NCBI GenBank assembly: GCA_036015235.1
Contig: CP107926.1
Location: forward strand, 8,228,001 to 8,292,000
Length of the DNA stretch: 64,000 bases
Direction: 5' to 3'
DNA from: Streptomyces sp. NBC_00433
GTDB lineage: Bacteria; Actinomycetota; Actinomycetes; Streptomycetales; Streptomycetaceae
Positions 1 through 6,660 of the stretch are shown one piece after another (position 1 is the stretch's first letter; every line of letters starts with the position of its first letter). The notes beneath the pieces are model-generated. The model was not told the DNA's origin. It did not search any database and saw nothing but the letters and a program-made list of their open reading frames with translations. A program made the translations under genes and the position numbers.

Positions 1-209
1 GCCGGCGCGAGCGGGTCACCGTTCGCGCCGGCGAAAGCACGCGCCTTGTCGCTGATGCCGCGGACGGCGTGTTCCTGCTGTCTGTGCCGCTTCTTGCCGC
101 CCGTGCCGCGCAGAGTGCCCTGCTCGTCGCGCACGCCGAATCGGGAGCGCACGCCTTGCCGCGCACGCCGGGCGGGAGCGCCGGCCTCGTCGCCTGTGCC
201 GCCGAGCAC
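1..209 (-). CDS. possible partial hypothetical protein at the left edge
   Basis: This stretch lies downstream of the TetR gene on the same strand. A frame with mostly G/C third positions runs from a GTG at 207-209 off the left edge without a stop, 18 nt after the TetR stop codon. I see no convincing ribosome binding site and recognise no domain; the visible product is rich in Arg, Gly and Ala. A plus-strand frame from base 3 is also open, but it would run 150 bp into the TetR gene, so it is less likely. The call is weak and could be wrong. Confidence 0.2.
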   Translation of the reverse strand, partial: MLGGTGDEAGAPARRARQGVRSRFGVRDEQGTLRGTGGKKRHRQQEHAVRGISDKARAFAGANGDPLAP

Positions 210-226
210 GACGCCGCCGGGCGTGC

Positions 227-865
227 TCACGCCCGCTTCTCCGCCCAGTGGCTACGCCCGAGGCTGATGATCTGCATTTGCAGCCGGGCCGCGCGGACGA
301 TCTCCTGCCGCGCCGCCGGATCGTCCTGCGGAACCTCCATGACGGCCGCGGCCGTCAGCACCATATGGTCGACGTAGAGCCCGGCCAGCACCCGCAGGTC
401 CGCCGTGCTCCAGCCCGCCGAGACCGGCTGCGCCGCGAGCCCGGCCGCCACCTCGTCGGTGAAGCGCCGCAGTTCGGCGGCGATCGCCTCGCGCACCGGC
501 CGCACCCCGCCGTAGCGCTCGCGCGCGATGAAGCGGACATGCGCGCGGTGCTCGTCCACGTAGGCCGCGGTGATCGCCACCGTGCGGTCGATCAGCTCGT
601 CGGAGTCCTGCCCGCCGGCGGCCATCGCGTCCCTGATCACCGCGTGCAGGCTGCCCAGCGCCTCGCCGACGAGGGCCACGCCCAGCGCCCCCATGTCGGG
701 GAAGTGCCGGTAGAAGGCGGCCGGCGCCACCCCGACCGCCCGGGTGACCTCGCGCAGCCCCAGGCTGCTCAGGCTCTGCCGGTCGAGCAGCCGCAGCCCG
801 GCGTCCAGCAGTGCCTGCCGGGTCTGCTCCTTCTGGGCCTGCCGGACGCCCGGTGTGTGACTCAT
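227..865 (-). CDS. TetR family repressor, FabR-like
   Basis: This 212-residue DNA-binding regulator has an N-terminal TetR helix-turn-helix at about residues 12-58, including GLREVTRAVGVAPAAFYRHF. Its ligand-binding half resembles FabR, the repressor of unsaturated fatty acid synthesis: the opening QKEQTRQAL, the ARERYG segment and the closing LQMQIISLGRSHW all have FabR counterparts. The start is the ATG at 863-865. No Shine-Dalgarno is visible, but a TTTACT hexamer lies 7 nt upstream, so the mRNA may be leaderless. Two related 15-bp repeats in the divergent spacer are likely its operators and would allow autoregulation. Membrane lipid control is inferred from the family resemblance; a desaturase gene does occur at 40.2 kb. 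Confidence 0.85.
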   Translation of the reverse strand: MSHTPGVRQAQKEQTRQALLDAGLRLLDRQSLSSLGLREVTRAVGVAPAAFYRHFPDMGALGVALVGEALGSLHAVIRDAMAAGGQDSDELIDRTVAITAAYVDEHRAHVRFIARERYGGVRPVREAIAAELRRFTDEVAAGLAAQPVSAGWSTADLRVLAGLYVDHMVLTAAAVMEVPQDDPAARQEIVRAARLQMQIISLGRSHWAEKRA

Positions 866-871
866 GTCATT

Positions 872-931
872 CAGTAAACAACCGTTCGCCCGATCCCGCC
901 ACTGTAAAATCGGACTCAGTGAACAAGTGTT
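872..931. promoter_or_regulatory. divergent control region with two 15-bp direct repeats
   Basis: CAGTAAACAACCGTT (872-886) and CAGTGAACAAGTGTT (917-931) agree at 12 of 15 positions. A good plus-strand -10 hexamer TAAAAT sits at 905-910. The second repeat then falls at the expected start of the transcript for the small membrane proteins, and the first overlaps the TTTACT element of the TetR gene. Binding of the adjacent TetR protein is an inference. Confidence 0.55.
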
Positions 932-966
932 ATCCCAAACCCCAACTCCTCGGAGGTGCGGTCGAC

Positions 967-1119
967 ATGAGCCTCGTCGTCCTGCTGCTCTGCTTCGGCG
1001 TGATCATGGGCACCAGTGCCCACATCTCGCTCACCGCCTTCACCGCCGCGTCCGCCGCCATCGCGGTCTGGCTGCTGGCCTTCGCCGTACGCGAGGCCCT
1101 CGCACGGCACCGCGGCTGA
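967..1119 (+). CDS. small membrane protein
   Basis: A 50-residue protein made almost entirely of two hydrophobic stretches (residues 1-15 and 22-41) ending in a short basic tail, RHRG. The ATG is preceded by a clear GGAGG at about 951-955. It is the first gene read away from the FabR-like regulator and lies 71 nt before a second small membrane protein, so the two probably form one transcript under that regulator. I recognise no family; a membrane-embedded role is all the sequence supports. Confidence 0.6.
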   Translation: MSLVVLLLCFGVIMGTSAHISLTAFTAASAAIAVWLLAFAVREALARHRG

Positions 1120-1190
1120 CCGGCCGCCGCGCCGCTTACGCGGCACGACCGAACCGCACGCACATCCCCAAGCTCTCCGGAGAGGACACC

Positions 1191-1472
1191 GTGAACACCG
1201 CAGCCCACCCGGTCGCGACCGGCACACCGGCCGCGACCAACCGTGACGCCGACGGCATGGCCGTCGCCTCCTTCCTGCTCGGCCTGCCCGGCCTGCTGGT
1301 CCTCAACCTGGTGCTCGGCCCGGCCGCGATCGTGCTGGCCCTCACCGCACTGACCCGCGGCACCCGCCGCCGCGCCCGCGCCTTCCTCGGCCTCGCCCTC
1401 GGCGTCGCGGCCCTCGCGATCCAGGTCGGGGTGGTGGTCGCGGGCCACGGCGTGCTCTGGTCCTTCACCTGA
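1191..1472 (+). CDS. DUF4190-type small membrane protein
   Basis: A 93-residue protein with a polar N-terminal tail of about 22 residues and two long hydrophobic segments (residues 24-50 and 63-86) joined by an Arg-rich loop. The DGMAVASFLLGL opening of the first segment and the helix-loop-helix layout match the DUF4190 membrane domain common in actinobacteria. The GTG start has GGAGAGG 5 nt upstream. It is the second gene of the small operon facing away from the TetR regulator and ends 3 nt before a strong terminator. Function unknown. Confidence 0.65.
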   Translation: MNTAAHPVATGTPAATNRDADGMAVASFLLGLPGLLVLNLVLGPAAIVLALTALTRGTRRRARAFLGLALGVAALAIQVGVVVAGHGVLWSFT

Positions 1473-1475
1473 CCC

Positions 1476-1534
1476 GTACGCGTATACGGCGAAGGCCCGG
1501 CCGGACCGGCCGGGCCTTCGCCGTATACGCGTAC
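1476..1534. terminator. bidirectional terminator, 29-bp perfect arms
   Basis: Two 29-base arms (1476-1504 and 1506-1534) are exact inverse complements around one central base. The structure fills the whole gap between the convergent DUF4190 gene (stop at 1472) and glyA (stop at 1540), so it can end transcripts from both sides. Confidence 0.9.
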
Positions 1535-1539
1535 GTGCG

Positions 1540-2985
1540 TCAGCTCAGGTCGATGCCCGGGTAGAGCGGGAAGCCGGACAGCAGGTCGGAGGCCCGCTTG
1601 GCGACCTGGTCGGCGACCGCCGAGTCCAGCACGTGGTGCGCCTTGGACAGCCCGCCCTTGGGCGCCGCCGCGGCCGTCGTGCCCGACAGCACCGTGTCGA
1701 TGAGCCCGGCGATCTCGTCCATCTCCTGGGCGCCGAGGCCGCGGGTGGTCAGCGCCGGGGTGCCGATCCTGATGCCCGAGGTGTACCAGGCGCCGTTCGG
1801 GTCCTGCGGCACCGAGTTGCGGTTGGTGACGATGCCCGCGTCCAGCAGTGCCGCCTCGGCCTGCCGCCCCGTCAGGCCGTAGCCGGAGACGTCGATCAGC
1901 ACCAGGTGGTTGTCCGTGCCGCCGGTGACCAGCTTCGCGCCCCGGGTGAGCAGGCCCTCGGCCAGCGCCCGCGCATTGTCCACGATCCGCTGCGCGTACG
2001 CCCCGAACTCCGGCCGGGACGCCTCGGCCAGCGCCACCGCCTTCGCCGCCATCACATGCGGCAGCGGGCCGCCGAGCACCATCGGGCAGCCCCGGTCCAC
2101 GTGCTCGGCCAGTGAGTCGTCGCACAGCACCATGCCGCCGCGCGGGCCGCGAAGCGACTTGTGGGTGGTGGTGGTGACGATGTTCGCGTGCGGCACCGGG
2201 TCGAAGTCGCCGGTCAGCACCTTGCCGGCGACCAGGCCCGCGAAGTGGGCCATGTCGACCATCAGGGTCGCGCCCACCTCGTCGGCGATCTCCCGCATGA
2301 TGCGGAAGTTCACCAGCCGGGGGTAGGCGGAGTAGCCCGCCACGATGATCAGCGGGCGGAACTCGCGGGCCGTCGCCCGCAGCGCCTCGTAGTCCAGCAG
2401 CCCGGTCACCGGGTCGGTGCCGTAGCTGCGCTGGTCGAACATCTTCCCCGAGATGTTCGGCCGGAAGCCGTGCGTGAGGTGGCCGCCGGCGTCCAGCGAC
2501 ATCCCCAGCATCCGCTGGTTGCCGAACTCGGCCCGCAGTTGCGCCCAGTCCTGCTCCGAGAGGTCGTTGACCTGCCGCACCCCGGCCCTGGCGAGACCCG
2601 GCGTCTCCACCCGCTGCGACAGCACCGCCCAGAAGGCCACGAGGTTCGCGTCGATCCCGGAGTGCGGCTGCGCGTAGGCGTGCGCGGCGCCGAAGACGTT
2701 GCGCGCGTGCTCGGCCGCCAGCGCCTCGACGGTGTCGACATTGCGGCAGCCCGCGTAGAAGCGGCGGCCGATCGTGCCCTCGGCGTATTTGTCGCTGAAC
2801 CAGTTGCCCATCGCCAGCAGGACGGCGGGGGAGGCGTAGTTCTCGCTGGCGATCAGCTTCAGCATCTCGCGCTGGTCGCCCAGCTCCGCGGCGATGGCGT
2901 CGGCCACCCGCGGCTCGACCCCGCGGATCACCTCCAGCGCGCTGCGGAAGGCGATCGACTCTGTGCTGTACGCGTCTGCTGCCAT
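1540..2985 (-). CDS. glyA: serine hydroxymethyltransferase
   Basis: PLP enzyme that interconverts serine and glycine and loads one-carbon units onto tetrahydrofolate in the cytoplasm. At 481 residues it is longer than the usual form of about 420; the extra length includes a segment at about residues 125-165 (RVETPGLARAGVRQV and following) and a longer C-terminus. Family landmarks are intact: LIASENYASPAVL near the N-terminus, HSGIDANL, the DMAHFAGLVAG segment, and TTTTHKSLRGPRGG with the PLP lysine at K276. The ATG has GGAGG 6 nt upstream. It is transcribed alone, divergent from the enoyl-CoA hydratase-family gene, and ends at the shared palindromic terminator. Confidence 0.95.
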   Translation of the reverse strand: MAADAYSTESIAFRSALEVIRGVEPRVADAIAAELGDQREMLKLIASENYASPAVLLAMGNWFSDKYAEGTIGRRFYAGCRNVDTVEALAAEHARNVFGAAHAYAQPHSGIDANLVAFWAVLSQRVETPGLARAGVRQVNDLSEQDWAQLRAEFGNQRMLGMSLDAGGHLTHGFRPNISGKMFDQRSYGTDPVTGLLDYEALRATAREFRPLIIVAGYSAYPRLVNFRIMREIADEVGATLMVDMAHFAGLVAGKVLTGDFDPVPHANIVTTTTHKSLRGPRGGMVLCDDSLAEHVDRGCPMVLGGPLPHVMAAKAVALAEASRPEFGAYAQRIVDNARALAEGLLTRGAKLVTGGTDNHLVLIDVSGYGLTGRQAEAALLDAGIVTNRNSVPQDPNGAWYTSGIRIGTPALTTRGLGAQEMDEIAGLIDTVLSGTTAAAAPKGGLSKAHHVLDSAVADQVAKRASDLLSGFPLYPGIDLS

Positions 2986-3285
2986 GGCGGTCCTCCGGTT
3001 GTCGTCAACGGACGGCCCAGGCGCACGGCTCTCATCTCCCGCCGAGCCGCTCCCCGATGGTTGACCCCATCCCAGCGCGCCAGTCACGACCCGCCCGCAC
3101 CTTATCAATTCCCCGGTGCCCCCGCCCTGCCCCGTCCACCTGCCGCGGGACCCTCCCCAGGCGGCGGCCGCGCGGCCGCCGCCCGCCGGCCGACGGTCCG
3201 GCGGCCGGCGGAAAGTCCCGGAGGGCCGGGTGTTTTCATGGAGCGCGGCCCGCGAAGGGCAGGCCGTTCGACGCAGGGAGCCAGC
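2986..3285. other. divergent spacer with two strong GC hairpins
   Basis: This 300-bp spacer must contain the promoters of glyA (leftward) and of the CoA hydrolase gene (rightward). Positions 3160-3183 form a perfect 24-bp palindrome. It is followed at once by CCGCCGGCCG (3183-3192) and CGGCCGGCGG (3202-3211), 10-bp arms around a 9-nt loop. The pair lies 75-126 nt upstream of the rightward start codon. I could not assign clear -35/-10 boxes. No gene is supported here. Confidence 0.5.
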
Positions 3286-4287
3286 ATGCACTCGCCGGAC
3301 CGGGCCGAGCCCGCAGCCTCCGTGCGGACCCGGGTCGGCAGGGCCGGCACCGCCGTCCTGGAGCTGACGCGCCCCTCCGCGCTGAACGCCCTCGACCTCA
3401 CGATGGTCCGCCTCATGACCGAAGCCCTCACGGCGTGGCGGGACGACCCCGCCGTCAAGTCCGTGGTCGTCCGCAGCACCTCGCCGAAGGCTTTCTGCGC
3501 GGGCGGCGACATCCGGGCCGTGCGCGCGGCCGGGCTGGCCGGCGACGACACCGCGGTCCGCGGCTACTTCTCCGCCGAATATGCGCTCAACGCGCTGATC
3601 GCCCGCTATCCCAAGCCGTACACCGCCCTGATCGACGGCTACGCGATGGGGGGCGGTCTGGGCATCTCCGTGCACGGCTCCGCGCGGGTGGTGACCGAGC
3701 GCGCCGTGCTCGCCATGCCGGAGACCGGCATCGGCTTCTTCCCCGACATCGGCGCGAGCTGGTTCCTGCCCCGGCTGCCGGGCGCCTTCGGCTGGTATCT
3801 GGGGCTGACCGGGGCGCGGGTCACCGGGCAGGACGCCGTGGCGTGCGGGCTCGGCACGCACTATGTCGCGGCGGCCGACCTGCCCGCGCTGGAGTCCGCG
3901 TTGACGGCGGCCTGCGACGGGCCCGACGCCGTACTGCGGGACTTCGCCGCGCAGGCGGACGCCCTGCCGCCCGCCGCCCATGCGGACGCGGTCGCCCGCT
4001 GCTTCTCCGTACCCGACCTCGCGCGGGTGCGGGCCCAGTTGGCGGCGGAGACGCGGGCGCGGGAATGGGCGGCGGACACCCTGGCCCTGCTGGACGCGGC
4101 CTCGCCGGCGAGCCTGGCGACGACCGTGGACCTGCTGCGGGCCGGCGCAGGCTCGACGCTGGAGCAGTGCCTGGAACGGGAGCTGGACCTGGCCTGCCGC
4201 ACCGCGCGCACCGCCGACTTCCACGAGGGCGTCCGCGCCGCCCTGGTCGACAAGGACCGCAAGCCCACCTGGTCGAGCGCACCCTAG
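3286..4287 (+). CDS. 3-hydroxyisobutyryl-CoA hydrolase-type enoyl-CoA hydratase/isomerase family protein
   Basis: A 333-residue crotonase-fold protein. AFCAGGDIRAV (about residues 66-76) and AMGGGLGISVHG supply the oxyanion-hole backbone. MPETGIGFFPDIGASWFLPR carries the Glu and Asp typical of 3-hydroxyisobutyryl-CoA hydrolases, which are also about 340-350 residues long, whereas plain enoyl-CoA hydratases are nearer 260. The expected role is hydrolysis of 3-hydroxyisobutyryl-CoA in valine breakdown. The chosen ATG has GGGAG upstream; an in-frame ATG at 3238 would add 16 residues but lacks a binding site. It is read alone in this window; the next gene is a methyltransferase 89 nt later. Confidence 0.8.
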   Translation: MHSPDRAEPAASVRTRVGRAGTAVLELTRPSALNALDLTMVRLMTEALTAWRDDPAVKSVVVRSTSPKAFCAGGDIRAVRAAGLAGDDTAVRGYFSAEYALNALIARYPKPYTALIDGYAMGGGLGISVHGSARVVTERAVLAMPETGIGFFPDIGASWFLPRLPGAFGWYLGLTGARVTGQDAVACGLGTHYVAAADLPALESALTAACDGPDAVLRDFAAQADALPPAAHADAVARCFSVPDLARVRAQLAAETRAREWAADTLALLDAASPASLATTVDLLRAGAGSTLEQCLERELDLACRTARTADFHEGVRAALVDKDRKPTWSSAP

Positions 4288-4376
4288 ATCACATGGCGAG
4301 ACGGCGGTATCATCATGCGGACACGCGGGCGTAGCGTGATCCCCGAACCCTCCGACGACGAACGGGAGATCACACC

Positions 4377-5117
4377 ATGTCTCGGGAATGGGACGCGAAG
4401 GCCTACGACGCCCTGCCGCTGCCGCACCTCGGCTGGGGGCGGCGCACGCTGGCCAGGCTGCCGCTCAAGGGCGACGAGCGGGTGCTCGACGCGGGGTGCG
4501 GCACCGGCCGCGACACCGAGGGCCTGCTCGACCTGCTGCCGGAGGGCAGGGTGGTGGCGGTGGACGGTTCCGTCCGCATGCTGGACCAGTTGCGTGACCG
4601 GCTGGCCGGCCGGCTGGACCGGGTCGAGGTCGTGCACGCCGACCTGACCGAGCCGCTGCCCTTCGAGGGCGAGGTCGACGCGGTCTTCAGCGTCGCCGCC
4701 TTCCACTGGATCGAGGACCACGCCGCGCTCTTCTCCGCGCTGGCCGCCCGGATGCGCCCCGGCGCCCGCCTGGTCACCGAGTGCGGCGGCCGCGGCAACA
4801 TCGCCGCGGTCGACGCGGCCGCCGCCGACATCCTCGGCGGCGCCCGGGACAGGTGGGAATTCGCCGGCGAGGAGGACACCCGGCAGCGGTTGGCGGCGGC
4901 CGGCTTCGTCGACGTCGAGGTGGCGCTGCGGCCCGACCCGGCCAGGTTCGAGCCCGGCGAGCAGTTCGAGGCGTATCTGGCCACGGTGATCCTGGGCGCG
5001 TATCTGGACGCCATGGCGGACGCCGACCGCGAGTCGTTCGTGAAGGCGGTGGCCGCCCGCCTCGCCGAGCCGGTCGCGGACTACGTACGGCTGGAGATTT
5101 CGGCCACCCGGGCATGA
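4377..5117 (+). CDS. class I SAM-dependent methyltransferase (trans-aconitate methyltransferase-like)
   Basis: A 246-residue cytosolic methyltransferase. Motif I is VLDAGCGTGRD (about residues 36-46), the acidic end of beta-2 is VVAVDGS, and HADLTEPLPF plus AVFSVAAFHWIEDH complete the SAM-binding core. The AFHWI segment and overall length resemble trans-aconitate 2-methyltransferases and related small-molecule enzymes. The substrate cannot be read from the sequence. The ATG has GGGAG about 9 nt upstream. The gene ends just before a 28-bp palindrome and precedes, without obvious link, the LacI regulator. Confidence 0.85.
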   Translation: MSREWDAKAYDALPLPHLGWGRRTLARLPLKGDERVLDAGCGTGRDTEGLLDLLPEGRVVAVDGSVRMLDQLRDRLAGRLDRVEVVHADLTEPLPFEGEVDAVFSVAAFHWIEDHAALFSALAARMRPGARLVTECGGRGNIAAVDAAAADILGGARDRWEFAGEEDTRQRLAAAGFVDVEVALRPDPARFEPGEQFEAYLATVILGAYLDAMADADRESFVKAVAARLAEPVADYVRLEISATRA

Positions 5118-5120
5118 CCG

Positions 5121-5148
5121 GCTCGCGCTCAACCGGTTGAGCGCGAGC
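5121..5148. terminator. 28-bp perfect palindrome, probable terminator
   Basis: Fourteen-base arms meet with no spacer, 3 nt after the methyltransferase stop codon. The core CTCAACCGGTTGAG is also compatible with a LacI-family operator and lies 178 nt before the LacI gene start, so a double role is possible. Position directly after the stop favours termination. Confidence 0.65.
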
Positions 5149-5325
5149 GGCCGGGCAGGGGGCGGAGCGGCCGTGCCGGAGCGGGTTCGGCGTTGTTAAG
5201 GTGTGCGGGCCGATCACCTGAGGCAGCGGGCCGAACCCGCCCGTCACCGACCGAAGTCCGCTCATCCCCCCACGCCGCACCCGCCGTTCACGGCCCGCGG
5301 GCCGCCCTGCCGTATCGAGGCCGAC

Positions 5326-6351
5326 ATGAGCCCCAAGAAGCGTCCCACCATCGCCGACATCGCCGAGGCCGCCGGCGTGTCCAAGGGCGCCGTCTCCTAC
5401 GCGCTCAACGGCAAGGCGGGAGTCTCCGAGCAGACCAGGGCCAGGATCCTGGAGATCGCCGCGCGGATGGGCTGGCACCCCAGCAGCGCGGCCCGCGCCC
5501 TGTCCGACGGGCGCAGCGGCGCGATCGGGCTCGTGGTGGACCGGCCCGCGTGGGTGCTGGGCATCGAGCCGTTCTTCATGCAGCTGATCTCCGGCGTCGA
5601 GGCGGGCCTCGCCCCGACCGGCACCGCGCTGCTGCTCCAGGTCACCGACGACGCCAGGGCCGAGGAGATCGCCTACCGGCGGTGGTGGGGCGAGCGCCGG
5701 GTCGACGGTGTGCTGCTGGTCGACCTGCGCGAGCAGGACCACCGGCTCGGCCTGGTCGCCGAACTGGGCCTGCCCGCGGTCGTGGTCGGCCACGCGGCCC
5801 TCTCCTCGGGTGTGCCGTCGGTGTGGATCAACGACGGCGCCGCGGTGCGCGAGACGCTGGCCTACCTGGCCGCGATGGGGCACCGCAGGATCGCCCGGGT
5901 GGCGGGCCCCGCGCACTTCGTGCACACCAGGGAGCGCGGCGAGGCCTTCGACGCCGCCACGGCGGAACTGGGCATCGACGGCGTGCCGTGCGTCTACACC
6001 GACTACTCCGGCGAGGACGGCGCGCGGGCGACCCGGCGGCTGCTGTCCGGATCGCTGCGGCCCACCGCGATCGTCTACGACAACGACGTGATGGCGGTGG
6101 CCGCGCTGAGCGTCACCCAGGAGATGGGCGTGTCGGTGCCCGCGGAACTGTCCCTCGTCGCCTGGGACGACAGCGAGCTGTGCCGGCTGGTGCACCCCGC
6201 GCTGACCGCGGTCAGCCGGCGGGTCATGGAATACGGCGAGCGGGCCGCCACCGCGCTGCTCTCGCTGATCGACGGCACCCCCGTTCCCGACATCCTGCTG
6301 CCGCCGCCGGCCCTCGTGCCCCGCGGCAGCACCGCGCCCTGCGGGGCGTGA
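5326..6351 (+). CDS. LacI family transcriptional regulator
   Basis: A 341-residue sugar-responsive repressor. The N-terminal LacI helix-turn-helix, TIADIAEAAGVSKGAVSYAL (about residues 7-26), is followed by the hinge (SSAARALSDGRSGAIGLVV) and a periplasmic-binding-protein-like effector domain up to about residue 335, with WDDSELCRLVHPALTAV as the usual C-terminal signature. The ATG at 5326 has GAGG 5 nt upstream; longer in-frame ATGs lack a binding site and add proline-rich sequence. Its position directly before the GH30 gene, on the same strand, makes it the best local candidate to control the glycoside hydrolase genes. The effector sugar is unknown. Confidence 0.88.
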   Translation: MSPKKRPTIADIAEAAGVSKGAVSYALNGKAGVSEQTRARILEIAARMGWHPSSAARALSDGRSGAIGLVVDRPAWVLGIEPFFMQLISGVEAGLAPTGTALLLQVTDDARAEEIAYRRWWGERRVDGVLLVDLREQDHRLGLVAELGLPAVVVGHAALSSGVPSVWINDGAAVRETLAYLAAMGHRRIARVAGPAHFVHTRERGEAFDAATAELGIDGVPCVYTDYSGEDGARATRRLLSGSLRPTAIVYDNDVMAVAALSVTQEMGVSVPAELSLVAWDDSELCRLVHPALTAVSRRVMEYGERAATALLSLIDGTPVPDILLPPPALVPRGSTAPCGA

Positions 6352-6660
6352 CCGGCCCGCCCGAAGCGCGTCCGCACGCGTCCCGCACTCACGCGGCGCA
6401 CCTGCTGTGCGCACGCCCGCCGGCGTGCCCGTGCGGCCGGCCGCGGCATCCGCTGAAGCGGTCAACCGCCTTTCGTTACATGGTGTTTCACCCCGGCGCC
6501 CGCCGTTCGATCCCTTGACGGCCGTGATGCGCCCTAGTTAAATCACGTCGCGATATAAGTCGTGAAACAAGGTGTGAAACAAGGCGTGCGGACCCCCTCA
6601 CCGCACGACTGACCATGTCAGGCCCATGCCATCGTGCCGTGCCGAGAAAGGCAACGACCC
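6352..6660 (+). promoter_or_regulatory. GH30 promoter with inverted and direct repeats
   Basis: In this 309-bp spacer TTGACG (6515-6520) and TTAAAT (6538-6543) are 17 bp apart. The -10 abuts CACGTC (6544-6549), which pairs with GTCGTG (6559-6564) across 9 bp. The right half-site begins a direct repeat with 12-nt period: GTCGTGAAACAA, GGTGTGAAACAA, then GGCGTG (6559-6588). GTTTCAC, the reverse of the repeat core, occurs upstream at 6485-6491. The same promoter/inverted-repeat layout recurs at 9876-9925. A repressor bound here would cover the transcription start. Confidence 0.75.

Noticed and set aside
2986..4224. Upstream extension of glyA through the CoA hydrolase gene
   Set aside because: The extension is antisense shadow; the ATG at 2985 has a good GGAGG and matches the conserved N-terminus.
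5121..5148. 28-bp palindrome as the LacI operator for the hydrolase island
   Set aside because: It lies 3 nt after the methyltransferase stop and looks like a terminator. The half TCAACCG recurs only once more (6462-6468), and not at the GH16 promoter, so I did not call it the regulon site.
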